Positions 1-7,157 of a stretch of DNA of 30,699 bases are shown here, piece by piece. A program made the translations under genes and the position numbers. The notes below the pieces were generated by a model, which ran no database searches, was not told where the DNA came from, and was given only the letters and a program-made list of their open reading frames with translations. Source of the DNA: VRUG01 sp965372745 (GTDB lineage Bacteria; Planctomycetota; Phycisphaerae; Sedimentisphaerales; Anaerobacaceae); NCBI GenBank assembly GCA_965372745.1, contig CBDVDM010000021.1, positions 1 to 30,699 of the forward strand, written 5' to 3'. Position 1 is the stretch's first letter; each line of letters opens with the position of its first letter.

Positions 1-157
1 GCCCAGAGGACGGGGCTAAACCTAACAGCGTTAAAAGCAACCCCGCCCAGAGGACTGGGCTAAACCTAACAGCGTTAAAAGCAACCCCGCCCAGAGGACG
101 GGGCTAAACCTAACGGCGTTAAAAGCAACCACGCCCAGAGGACGGGGCTAAACCTAA
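1..157. repeat. 44-bp tandem repeat array, 3.5 copies visible
   Basis: Units start at 1, 45, 89 and 133; the last is cut off after about 25 bases and the array probably begins before the window. Units differ by only one or two bases. Each carries a short GC hairpin (GCCCAGAGGACGGGGC; in the second unit one end changes to give a perfect GCCCA/TGGGC pairing), then CTAAACCTAAC and the small palindrome TAACAGCGTTA. There is no spacer between units, so this is a tandem repeat and not a CRISPR array. The units carry no convincing open reading frame. Function unknown. Confidence 0.93.
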
Positions 158-280
158 TCGAGATGGAGAAAGCGTTGCAAAAAGGGGTACTCGTATCTAT
201 TTTTTAGCGGGTTAAAAGTGTGTTTGTTTGGTGAAAACAGGGGGAAAGGTGCAGTTGGTCGTAAAAAAAGCCGAATAAAA

Positions 281-309
281 TTGACAGGGAGAGGATGTTA
301 TTATATAAT
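281..309 (+). promoter_or_regulatory. sigma-70 type promoter of ilvBNC
   Basis: TTGACA at 281-286 and TATAAT at 304-309 are separated by exactly 17 bases, a full match to the housekeeping consensus. Transcription would begin near 316, leaving a leader of about 195 bases before ilvB. Bases 158-280 upstream hold nothing I can recognise. Confidence 0.8.
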
Positions 310-315
310 TTCAGT

Positions 316-505
316 GTATTTGCATGTAAACATGTAAATACGAGCCTGAGATATCCCGAATGTCGGGATGGTTACGGTGTTACAACTGGGCACGAACCTT
401 TGCATTGAGTCGGCTGTTCGTATTGCGGATAGTTGGCATTGTGGAGAAAGCCCGTAAGAGTTGTAATCAGCCGGGATAGCAAAAGTATGTTTATCAGGAA
501 AGGTG
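316..505 (+). promoter_or_regulatory. long structured 5' leader of ilvB
   Basis: Several pairings can be read directly. ATCCCGA 353-359 pairs with TCGGGAT 363-369. TTACAACT 380-387 pairs with AGTTGTAA 459-466, extended by GGGC 388-391 with GCCC 450-453, leaving a 5-base bulge at 454-458. Inside, ACGAAC 392-397 pairs with GTTCGT 416-421. The ilvB ribosome binding site (AGGTGG, 501-506) lies just 3' of the closing stem. There is no U-tract terminator before ilvB, so if this controls expression it would act on translation or by a route other than classical intrinsic attenuation. It matches no riboswitch class that I recognise. The first hairpin belongs to a dispersed palindrome family and may be only a repeat. 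Confidence 0.4.
360..479 (+). CDS. possible branched-chain-rich leader peptide (39 aa)
   Basis: An ATG at 360 opens a 39-codon frame ending in TAG at 477-479, between the promoter and ilvB. Residues 16-28 read LSRLFVLRIVGIV: eight of thirteen are Leu, Ile or Val, the products of the downstream pathway. That is the composition expected of a ribosome-stalling leader peptide, and the frame runs through both arms of the long leader stem (380-391 with 450-466), so a stalled ribosome would alter the fold. Against it: the ribosome binding site is weak (only GAG about 9 bases upstream), the start codon is in the loop of a hairpin, and no terminator follows. A frame of this length can occur by chance. 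Confidence 0.3.
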   Translation: MSGWLRCYNWARTFALSRLFVLRIVGIVEKARKSCNQPG

Positions 506-511
506 GTAAAA

Positions 512-2242
512 ATGAGTACCAGGTCCCGCAGTTCGGCGGATTCAGCCGGTCATTCCTCTACTAAAACAGGCGCACAAATTATTGTTGACACCTTGCTCGA
601 ACTGGGTGTTGATACCATGTTCGGCTATCTCGGCGGAGTAGTTCTACCGTTATTTGACAGGCTTTACGATGCGCCTATCAGATTTATTAATCCCCGTCAC
701 GAGCAGGGCGGCTGTCACATGGCAGATGCTTATGCTCGTGCCAGCGGTAAGGTTGGTGTTATTGTTGTAACCAGCGGGCCGGGTGCATGTAATCTTGTGA
801 CAGGTTTGGCGACAGCGATGATGGACTCTGTACCGATAGTGGCACTGACAGGCCAGGTTCGTACGGATATGATAGGTAATGATGCGTTTCAGGAGGCGGA
901 TACAACCGGTATAACCAGGCCGGTTACCAAGCATAACTGTATTGTCAAAGACGTCAAAGATTTGGCGAGGACAATTCGCGAGGCGTTTTACATAGCCTCT
1001 ACAGGCCGGCCCGGCCCGGTGCTGGTGGATATACCTGTTGATGTCGAGGTTAATAAATGCAAAGCGGACGGTTCTGCAAAGATGAAACTGCCGGGTTATA
1101 AGCTCCGCACGGAAGGTCATTCCAGGCAGATATCAATAGCGGCGAAGGCAATCAATAAGTCGAAGCGGCCGGTCATTTATGCCGGCGGCGGTGTCATTAG
1201 TGCAAATGCAAGTGATGAATTAAGAAAATTCGCAGACAAGGCGCATTTGCCGGTTACGATGACGCTGCTTGGATTGGGCGGCTATGACCAGAACAGAGCG
1301 GAATCGCTGGATATGTTGGGGATGCATGGTTCGGCTTATGCGAATTACGCCATTCAGGATTGTGACCTGCTGATTGCTGTTGGCGCGCGTTTCGATGACA
1401 GGGTAACAGGAAAAGTCAAGTCGTTTGCTTCTGATGCGAAGATAATTCATATTGATATTGACCCGTCAAGTATATCGAAAAATGTTAACGTCGATATTCC
1501 TGTTGTTGGCGACGCAAAGTTTATTTTGAAGGCATTGGCTAAAGAGGTTGAATACAAAGAGCGAAAAGAATGGTTTGCAAAGATAGCGGAATGGAAGGAG
1601 AAATTTCCTTTCCGTTATGACAACAGCGTCTCTGCGATAAAGCCGCAGTATGTTGTTGAGCAGATATGGCGTCAGACAAAAGGAGATGCGATAATAACAA
1701 CCGGTGTCGGCCAGAACCAGATGTGGGCGGCACAGTTTTATAAATTCAGCCGGCCTCGCCACTTTTTGAGTTCTGGCGGTCTTGGTACGATGGGTTATGG
1801 ATTGCCGGCGGCGGTTGGGGCACAGGTTGCGATGCCGGATGCCACGGTTATAGATATTGACGGCGAGCACAGCTTTAATATGACCATGACGGAGCTTTCC
1901 ACTGCAGTTGAATATGAGCTGCCAATAAAGGTTTGTATTTTGAATAACGGGTATATGGGCATGGTCCGGCAGTGGCAGGAGCTTTTCTACGATAAGAGAT
2001 ATTCCAAAAGCTATCTGAAGAATCCGAATTATGCGGATGTTGCGGTAGCTCTGGGCGCTGAGGGTATTACGGTAGATAAAAAAACCGACGTGCCAAAGGC
2101 TATCAAGGAAATGTTGAAGAAAAAGAAACCGTGTTTAGTTGATTTCAGGGTAGAAAGAGAAGAAAATGTCTGGCCTATGGTGCCGGCGGGTAAGAGCCTG
2201 AATGAGATGGACGGGCTTGATATATTAGAGAGCATGGCATAA
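512..2242 (+). CDS. ilvB: acetolactate synthase large subunit
   Basis: Thiamine-diphosphate enzyme catalysing the first common step of valine, leucine and isoleucine synthesis (two pyruvate to acetolactate, or pyruvate plus 2-oxobutyrate). The 576-residue product is normal length. The N-terminal ThDP-binding domain has the catalytic Glu in RHEQGG (about residue 64), a central FAD/transhydrogenase-like domain spans roughly 200-330, and the C-terminal half has GQNQMWAAQ and GGLGTMGYGLPAA. The Mg/ThDP motif, usually GDGSF, reads GEHSF at about 451-455, with Asp replaced by Glu; the following NGYMGMVRQWQ is intact. ATG 512 is chosen over the in-frame GTG at 503 because AGGTGG lies 5 bases upstream. 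First gene of ilvB-ilvN-ilvC; the small subunit follows after 29 bases. Confidence 0.96.
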   Translation: MSTRSRSSADSAGHSSTKTGAQIIVDTLLELGVDTMFGYLGGVVLPLFDRLYDAPIRFINPRHEQGGCHMADAYARASGKVGVIVVTSGPGACNLVTGLATAMMDSVPIVALTGQVRTDMIGNDAFQEADTTGITRPVTKHNCIVKDVKDLARTIREAFYIASTGRPGPVLVDIPVDVEVNKCKADGSAKMKLPGYKLRTEGHSRQISIAAKAINKSKRPVIYAGGGVISANASDELRKFADKAHLPVTMTLLGLGGYDQNRAESLDMLGMHGSAYANYAIQDCDLLIAVGARFDDRVTGKVKSFASDAKIIHIDIDPSSISKNVNVDIPVVGDAKFILKALAKEVEYKERKEWFAKIAEWKEKFPFRYDNSVSAIKPQYVVEQIWRQTKGDAIITTGVGQNQMWAAQFYKFSRPRHFLSSGGLGTMGYGLPAAVGAQVAMPDATVIDIDGEHSFNMTMTELSTAVEYELPIKVCILNNGYMGMVRQWQELFYDKRYSKSYLKNPNYADVAVALGAEGITVDKKTDVPKAIKEMLKKKKPCLVDFRVEREENVWPMVPAGKSLNEMDGLDILESMA

Positions 2243-2271
2243 GAAAGTAAAAATGTAAAAGGTAAAAAACC

Positions 2272-2757
2272 ATGAAACATATAATAAGTGCATTGGTTGA
2301 GAATAAGCCCGGTGTTTTGGCGCATGTTGCAGGTATGTTTGCTGCACGAGCATTTAATATTGATTCACTGGTAGTCGGAAGGACTGAAGACCCTGATTTG
2401 AGTCGAATGACAATAGTTGTTATAGGCGATGACAAGGTCCTGGAGCAGGTACGCAAACAGTTAGCCAAACTCGTTCCGGTTGTTAAGGTGCAGGATTTTG
2501 TTGGTCAGCCTGTAATAGCTCGTGATTTGATGCTGATATCGATATCGGCACCGCCGGAGAAACGTCCCGAGATTTTGACATTGATAGAAATGTTCAAGGG
2601 CAAAATAGTCGATGTTGGCCAGAAGTTTGTTATGGTAGAAATAAGCGGACCGGAGACAAAAATCGAGGCATTTATCGATATGTGCCGTCCTTATGGTATA
2701 AAAAATGTGGCTCGGACGGGTACGATAGCGATGGTACGGCATTCCAAAGAAGCCTGA
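2272..2757 (+). CDS. ilvN: acetolactate synthase regulatory small subunit
   Basis: The 161-residue protein begins with an ACT domain (residues about 1-75; MKHIISALVENKPGVLAHVA, then RAFNIDSLVVGRTEDPDLSRMT), which in this family binds valine for feedback inhibition and stimulates the large subunit. The C-terminal domain (about 85-158, with EISGPETKIEAFIDMCRPYGI and ARTGTIAMVR) is typical of IlvN/IlvH. Length and domain order are standard. It sits 29 bases after ilvB in the same orientation, so the two are surely co-transcribed. The ribosome binding site is only AAGGT, rather weak. Could equally be named ilvH; the two symbols are used interchangeably for this subunit. Confidence 0.96.
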   Translation: MKHIISALVENKPGVLAHVAGMFAARAFNIDSLVVGRTEDPDLSRMTIVVIGDDKVLEQVRKQLAKLVPVVKVQDFVGQPVIARDLMLISISAPPEKRPEILTLIEMFKGKIVDVGQKFVMVEISGPETKIEAFIDMCRPYGIKNVARTGTIAMVRHSKEA

Positions 2758-2795
2758 CAAATTTCAAGAAGGGCTTTTCTAAAATCTATTATTTC

Positions 2796-2823
2796 TTGCC
2801 CCACAGATGGTTTTCGCTATAAT
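2796..2823 (+). promoter_or_regulatory. possible internal promoter before ilvC
   Basis: TTGCCC (2796-2801) and a perfect TATAAT (2818-2823) are 16 bases apart in the 132-base gap between ilvN and ilvC, the widest gap in the operon. The -35 matches the consensus at four of six positions. It would allow ilvC to be transcribed on its own; read-through from ilvBN remains likely because no terminator is seen. Confidence 0.4.
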
Positions 2824-2889
2824 GTGGAAACTCGTATTTTAAAATAAACGAAAAGAAGAAACTTTCACTTATGAAAGGGGAATTAGGTA

Positions 2890-3894
2890 ATGGCGTTGAC
2901 GATTTATTACGAAAATGACGCACCGCTCGATGCGTTAAAAGACAAAAAAGTTGCGGTAATAGGCTATGGCAGCCAGGGACATGCTCACAGCCAGAACCTT
3001 CGTGACAGCGGAATTGAAGTGGCGGTAGCCGAGTTGGAGGGCACAGATAACTTTGAGTTGGCAAAAAAACACGGCTTTGTACCGACGGATATCAAGACAG
3101 CAATGGATGGAGCAGCGCTGATTATAGTAACATTGCCGGATGAGGTTCAGGCGAAGGTATATAAGGGACAGATTGAGCCTAATCTGGCAGCCGGTCAGAC
3201 GCTTGGTTTTTGTCACGGCTTTAATATACATTTCAAATACATCATGCCGCCGAAAGATATTAATGTTGTTATGATAGCCCCGAAGGGTCCTGGGCATCTG
3301 GTCCGCAGCGAGTATGAAAAAGGCGGCGGCGTTCCTAACCTGGTAGCTGTTGAACAGGATGCGACAGGCAGTGCTCTTGCGATAGCTCTTGCATGGGCTA
3401 ACGGAATCGGCGGAGCACGGGCAGGTATTATTCAAACCACTTACAAAGAAGAGACTGAGACGGATTTGTTCGGCGAGCAGGCGGTTCTCTGTGGCGGCTT
3501 GAGCGCCTTAATTAAAGCGGGCTTTGAGACATTGGTTGAGGCGGGTTATCAGCCGGAGATAGCGTACTTTGAATGTATGCATGAGGTTAAGCTGATTGTT
3601 GACCTTATGTATGAAGGCGGTCTTAGTTACATGAGGTACAGTATTTCCAATACCGCCGAATACGGCGACCTGAGCCGTGGGTCTCGTATTGTTACAGAGC
3701 AGACCAAAGCAGAGATGAAAAAGATACTTGGCGAGATTACCTCAGGTGATTTTGCGAAAGAGTGGGTTGCCGAATATCAGGGCGGATTGAAAAAATTCAA
3801 CGAGCTTTATCAGAAGGACCATAGCAGCCGGCTCGAAGAGGTTGGCAGGAAGCTGCGTAAGATGATGAAGTGGATTGACTCGAAAGAGGTTTAG
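2890..3894 (+). CDS. ilvC: ketol-acid reductoisomerase, class I (probable NADH preference)
   Basis: Second enzyme of the branched-chain pathway: isomerises and reduces acetolactate to dihydroxyisovalerate with Mg and a nicotinamide cofactor. The 334 residues fit the short class I form. The Rossmann motif GYGSQGHAHSQNL starts at residue 25; active-site residues are recognisable as His109 (CHGFNIHF), Asp192 and Glu196 (ETDLFGEQ), Glu228 and Glu232 (YFECMHEVK) and the SISNTAEYGD segment. The cofactor loop reads AELEGTDNFELA (47-58): the Arg/Lys and Ser that usually hold the NADPH phosphate are replaced by Leu, Glu and Asn, with extra Glu48, Glu50 and Asp53. Acidic residues here are associated with NADH use. 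ATG 2890 follows TAGGT and AAGGGG; an upstream ATG at 2871 is out of frame. Confidence 0.96.
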   Translation: MALTIYYENDAPLDALKDKKVAVIGYGSQGHAHSQNLRDSGIEVAVAELEGTDNFELAKKHGFVPTDIKTAMDGAALIIVTLPDEVQAKVYKGQIEPNLAAGQTLGFCHGFNIHFKYIMPPKDINVVMIAPKGPGHLVRSEYEKGGGVPNLVAVEQDATGSALAIALAWANGIGGARAGIIQTTYKEETETDLFGEQAVLCGGLSALIKAGFETLVEAGYQPEIAYFECMHEVKLIVDLMYEGGLSYMRYSISNTAEYGDLSRGSRIVTEQTKAEMKKILGEITSGDFAKEWVAEYQGGLKKFNELYQKDHSSRLEEVGRKLRKMMKWIDSKEV

Positions 3895-3933
3895 TCGAAT
3901 CCGAAGGACTAACAGCGTTAAAGGGGAATGGCC

Positions 3934-4719
3934 GTGAGAGCATTAAAGAGACTGTGTTTAGTGGTTTGTTTTGTATTAATCAGCATCATATTGAGCGGCT
4001 GCTGGGTGGTGGATACAATAGAGTTTTTCACACCAGAGGGCGAGCCGAATGACAATATTATCAGATACGCATACGAGCAGACAAGACTTAAAGTAAGCAG
4101 TTCAGCGGATGTGCTTAGTATAGTTCATTTGCCGGAATATGAGCTTTTGAGTCAGAGTAAGAGTGTTATAGCTGCGCATGGTATGAAGAATCCGAAACAT
4201 CATAAGATGTGGTTTAAGATGGTTGCTTTCGATGAGGACTCTTTGACAGCTCAGCGAAAATATATATTCTTTGAAAACGAGAGACCTAAATTTTTGTATG
4301 CAGACCCCCAGGAAGGTGTTCAGTTTGAGTGCGAAATGGTTTTGAGCAGAAAAATACTTGATGAGCCTTATGCGAATGAGAATGCCAGGCGGGTGGCAGT
4401 ACTTAAAAATGTTTTAGAGAACTTCCAGAGTGATATTCGTGAAGTTGAAGCTGATAACAAAGAGTTAAAAACGACTGGCATGATAGTCCATCAGGGCTTG
4501 CAGTCATTTTTAAGTAAGTTTAGCACCGAGTCAGGCTCGGCGGCCTGGGCATCGAGGCTCGATGAACCAAAAGGCGTTGAGTTTAGCAATATGACTTACA
4601 GTAAAGGTCTTGGCTGGATGATAATTGAGTGTGAGGATATAGTTAAGGTTAAAATATTATTAGGGTCATTTGCGCAACATTACAAGAAGCAGGCACTTGA
4701 AAGAAGCGAATGTAATTAG
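3934..4719 (+). CDS. predicted lipoprotein of unknown function
   Basis: The protein starts with a lipoprotein signal: basic residues, a hydrophobic stretch (CLVVCFVLISIIL) and the lipobox LSGC with the modified Cys at residue 23. The mature part (about 240 residues) is soluble, charged and without further membrane segments; I do not recognise a family. GTG 3934 is preferred over ATG 3928 because AAGGGG (3921-3926) is 7 bases before the former but only 1 base before the latter. It follows ilvC by 39 bases, so it may be the last gene of the transcript, although nothing in it suggests amino acid metabolism. The gap contains TAACAGCGTTA, the same palindrome found in the tandem repeats at the window start. 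Confidence 0.75.
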   Translation: MRALKRLCLVVCFVLISIILSGCWVVDTIEFFTPEGEPNDNIIRYAYEQTRLKVSSSADVLSIVHLPEYELLSQSKSVIAAHGMKNPKHHKMWFKMVAFDEDSLTAQRKYIFFENERPKFLYADPQEGVQFECEMVLSRKILDEPYANENARRVAVLKNVLENFQSDIREVEADNKELKTTGMIVHQGLQSFLSKFSTESGSAAWASRLDEPKGVEFSNMTYSKGLGWMIIECEDIVKVKILLGSFAQHYKKQALERSECN

Positions 4720-4755
4720 TTTCCGCAGCAATGGGGTTTGTACGAAAAGAAAAAA

Positions 4756-5151
4756 AAGTGGGTCTGTAAGCCGAGTTCTGTACCCCCGCGACTGCTTGCG
4801 CAGTCAAGCGCTGGGGCGGCGACCATTTAACTTGACCGGCTGTTACCAGCCGGCTCTGCCGACGAATCGGCAAGCAACCTACCCGCTGTTATGATCCGGG
4901 CCGGACAACAGCTTATTTGGTCTTGCAGGCGATGGGGTTTACCATGCCGGTGCCGTCACCGACACCGCGGTGCGCTCTTACCGCACCATTTCACCATTGC
5001 CTGTGTCCTGACAAGTCAGAACCATCGGCTGTGTATTTTCTGTGGCACTTTCCCGCGGGTCACCCCGGGTGGTCGTTAGCCACCACCGTGCCCTGCCCTG
5101 CTCGGACTTTCCTCCGGCAAATAAATTTGCCAGCGACCGCCCGACCCACTT
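4756..5151 (-). ncRNA. rnpB: RNase P RNA, bacterial type A
   Basis: Read on the minus strand, the roughly 396-base RNA is closed by a P1 stem AAGTGGGTC/GACCCACTT. The universally conserved GAGGAAAGTCCG block lies near the 5' end (complement of about 5102-5114) and the matching ACAGAACTCGGCTTA block, which forms the other half of P4, lies near the 3' end (complement of about 4767-4781). Many self-complementary stems lie between. A run of U residues follows P1 directly and probably serves as the terminator. RNase P matures tRNA 5' ends. It lies downstream of nadB on the same strand, 132 bases away. The plus-strand open frames covering this region are artefacts of the structured RNA. Confidence 0.96.
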
Positions 5152-5283
5152 TTTTCAATTAATTATTTACTATTTACTATTTTTTAATCAGCGTTTAAAA
5201 AAGTTCGTGTTCATTTGTGTTAATTCGTGGTTTATTTCATTTACGATTTTTGTTCAGCGTTATTATATCACAATTTGGTGTTG
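5152..5283. other. AT-rich spacer between nadB and rnpB
   Basis: Contains low-complexity phrases such as TTTACTATTTACTATTTTTT and TTCATTTGTGTTAATTCGTGG that recur in other spacers of this window (around 21940 and 28190-28330). On the minus strand a TATAAT (complement of 5262-5267) could be the -10 of an rnpB promoter, but it has no good -35 and is about 110 bases upstream. Nothing else is seen. Confidence 0.4.
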
Positions 5284-6891
5284 TTAACGAGAGATTTCGA
5301 TATGTTTTTTGAAGTACTTATCGTCGGTATCGGGGAAATCGCCTCTGAAGTGTACCCCCCTGCTTTCGCGTCGTTTTTGAGCGCTCTGTGCCATCAGCAG
5401 GCAGACGGTGAGCATGTTCTGGCATTGCCAGCCGGCAGGTGAATCGAAGATTTTGTCCATGACGTATCTTTGCCAGAACTTGATAATCACCTGGGCTTCA
5501 GCGAGTGGCTTTGCTTTTCTGGTGATACCGACGTTTCTCCACATAAGAGCACGAAGTGAATTTGTAACATCGACGGTATCCAGACGGGTGCGGTCGGAGT
5601 GCGGTATCTGATGTTTTATCATAGGATGCTTTGAAGAAGTTTGCGGGCTTTTCTGTTGAGAGGTATGTTGTCCGGCAATTTTACCGAAGACCAGGCCTTC
5701 GAGCAGTGAGTTGCTGCCGAGCCGGTTTGCTCCGTGCAGACCGGTGGAGGCAACTTCGCCGCAGGCATAAAGATTTTCGATGTTTGTTTTTGCAGTACAA
5801 CCAGTTTTTACCCCCCCTATCATGTAGTGAGCACTTGGCCTAACAGGTATCATTTCTTTGCTTACGTCGATGTCGAAACTTTCACACAGTTCGTTAATGA
5901 CAGGGAATCTCCTGGCGAAATACTGTTTGTCGAAGTGCCTGATGTCAAGGTAGACGTGAGTGGAACCTGTTTTGAGCATTTGTGAAAGGATGGCACGGCT
6001 TACAATGTCACGAGGTGCCAGTTCGGCATCTTCGTGATATTGTTTCATAAAGTCCTTTCCATTTTTGTCGCGCAGGAGAGCACCTTCACCGCGAAGAGTT
6101 TCGGTAATTAAAGCTCTTGAAGCACCTGCGATATACAGAGTGGTCGGGTGGAACTGGACAAATTCGAGGTTTTGCAGAACTGCCCCTGCCCGATAAGCCA
6201 TAGCCAGGCCATCAGCGGTGGCGACCTCAGGGTTTGTTGTTTCCCGGTAAAGCCGGCCTGTTCCTCCGGTTGCAAGAATGGTATTTGCTGCCCGGAGGAT
6301 TTGTCGGTCCTTAGCGGCGTCATGGCCAATGATACCAACGCATTGGCCCTCTTCGTCCGTAAGTAAATCGATTGCGAAAAAGTTTTCGAGTACTTTTATA
6401 TTTGGCGCTTGTTTTACTTTTTTGATAAGAGCTTCGGCAATTATTCTGCCGGTATTATCACCGTGTGCGTGAGCTATTCTTGCATGTGAATGCCCGCCTT
6501 CGATGGTTGTTGCGATGTGGTTATCAGTCATGTCAAAATCAGTTCCCCAGCTTAGGAGTTGTTCAATAAGCTCCGGGCCCTGACGTATAACTAAATCTAC
6601 AGTTTTTTTGTCGCACAGACCACAGCCTGTTTTGAGTGTGTCTTCAATATGTAATTTGAAGGCATCTGTTTTATCGAGTACCGAAGCGATACCACCCTGG
6701 GCCTTCCATGTGTTGCTTTCCTGTAGAGTACCTTTGCAAACAACCGTTACATTACAGTTTTTGGAAGCCTCGATGGCAGCACGAAGCCCTGCGATGCCGG
6801 CGCCGATGATAAGGCAGTCGGTGAATAACTGGTTCGTAGAAGCCGAGTCGATATCTACGAGGTATCGCCTAAATTCCGGTTGTTCAGTCAT
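5284..6891 (-). CDS. nadB: L-aspartate oxidase
   Basis: FAD enzyme oxidising L-aspartate to iminoaspartate, the first step of de novo NAD synthesis; quinolinate synthase (nadA) is not in the window. The 535 residues are full length. The N-terminal Rossmann dinucleotide motif GAGIAG is at residues 30-35; the substrate region includes SNTWKAQGGIA, TIEGGHSHARIAHAHGDNTGR and the ATGGTGRLYRETTNP segment; QFHPTTLY and MIGGVKTG are typical of the NadB/SdhA flavoprotein family, and ACGEVASTGLHGANRLGSNS is the second FAD contact. The short helical C-terminal domain is NadB-like rather than succinate dehydrogenase. AGGGA lies 5 bases before the ATG. Apparently monocistronic, with rnpB downstream on the same strand. 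Confidence 0.95.
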   Translation of the reverse strand: MTEQPEFRRYLVDIDSASTNQLFTDCLIIGAGIAGLRAAIEASKNCNVTVVCKGTLQESNTWKAQGGIASVLDKTDAFKLHIEDTLKTGCGLCDKKTVDLVIRQGPELIEQLLSWGTDFDMTDNHIATTIEGGHSHARIAHAHGDNTGRIIAEALIKKVKQAPNIKVLENFFAIDLLTDEEGQCVGIIGHDAAKDRQILRAANTILATGGTGRLYRETTNPEVATADGLAMAYRAGAVLQNLEFVQFHPTTLYIAGASRALITETLRGEGALLRDKNGKDFMKQYHEDAELAPRDIVSRAILSQMLKTGSTHVYLDIRHFDKQYFARRFPVINELCESFDIDVSKEMIPVRPSAHYMIGGVKTGCTAKTNIENLYACGEVASTGLHGANRLGSNSLLEGLVFGKIAGQHTSQQKSPQTSSKHPMIKHQIPHSDRTRLDTVDVTNSLRALMWRNVGITRKAKPLAEAQVIIKFWQRYVMDKIFDSPAGWQCQNMLTVCLLMAQSAQKRRESRGVHFRGDFPDTDDKYFKKHIEISR

Positions 6892-6904
6892 AAAAATCCC
6901 TGTT

Positions 6905-7010
6905 TATACCAATCCCACTTAAAAATTGTGTCTTAGTCCGCGGTAATTTGTTTTACAAAAATTAGTTACAACCTTTAGACACGAATTTTATTACCCTAAA
7001 GGGTATTATT
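6905..7010. repeat. dispersed intergenic repeat, family A, copy 1
   Basis: Begins TATACCAATCCC and ends with CACGAATTTTATTAC followed by a perfect palindrome TACCCTAAAGGGTA. A clearly related copy lies at 22729-22831. It fills the divergent gap between nadB and pcm. No coding potential; the start resembles the ends of the 160-bp inverted-repeat element described below. Confidence 0.8.
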
Positions 7011-7089
7011 TTTAATCTGGGTCATTTTAACAGATGTTGGTGTAATGGCAATAAAGGTTTTCTTGCAAAGATGGGTTATTGGGGATAAA

Positions 7090-7118
7090 TTGTAAGATGT
7101 TTGCAAGTGCTTTATAAT
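7090..7118 (+). promoter_or_regulatory. promoter of pcm-recG
   Basis: TTGTAA (7090-7095) and TATAAT (7113-7118) are 17 bases apart, with the start of transcription expected about 33 bases before the pcm ATG. The -10 is perfect and the -35 matches at four of six positions. Confidence 0.55.
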
Positions 7119-7157
7119 TGGATTGCAAAAGATTATCTAAAAGGCGATTATTAGAAT

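Noticed and set aside
1..157. Repeat array considered as CRISPR
   Set aside because: Units are contiguous with no variable spacers and no cas genes are nearby.
650..1870. Long minus-strand frames inside ilvB
   Set aside because: Antisense shadows of a clearly coding plus-strand gene.
4670..5442. Several plus-strand open frames across this interval
   Set aside because: They lie over RNase P RNA and the nadB 3' end on the opposite strand, have no ribosome binding sites and no family resemblance.
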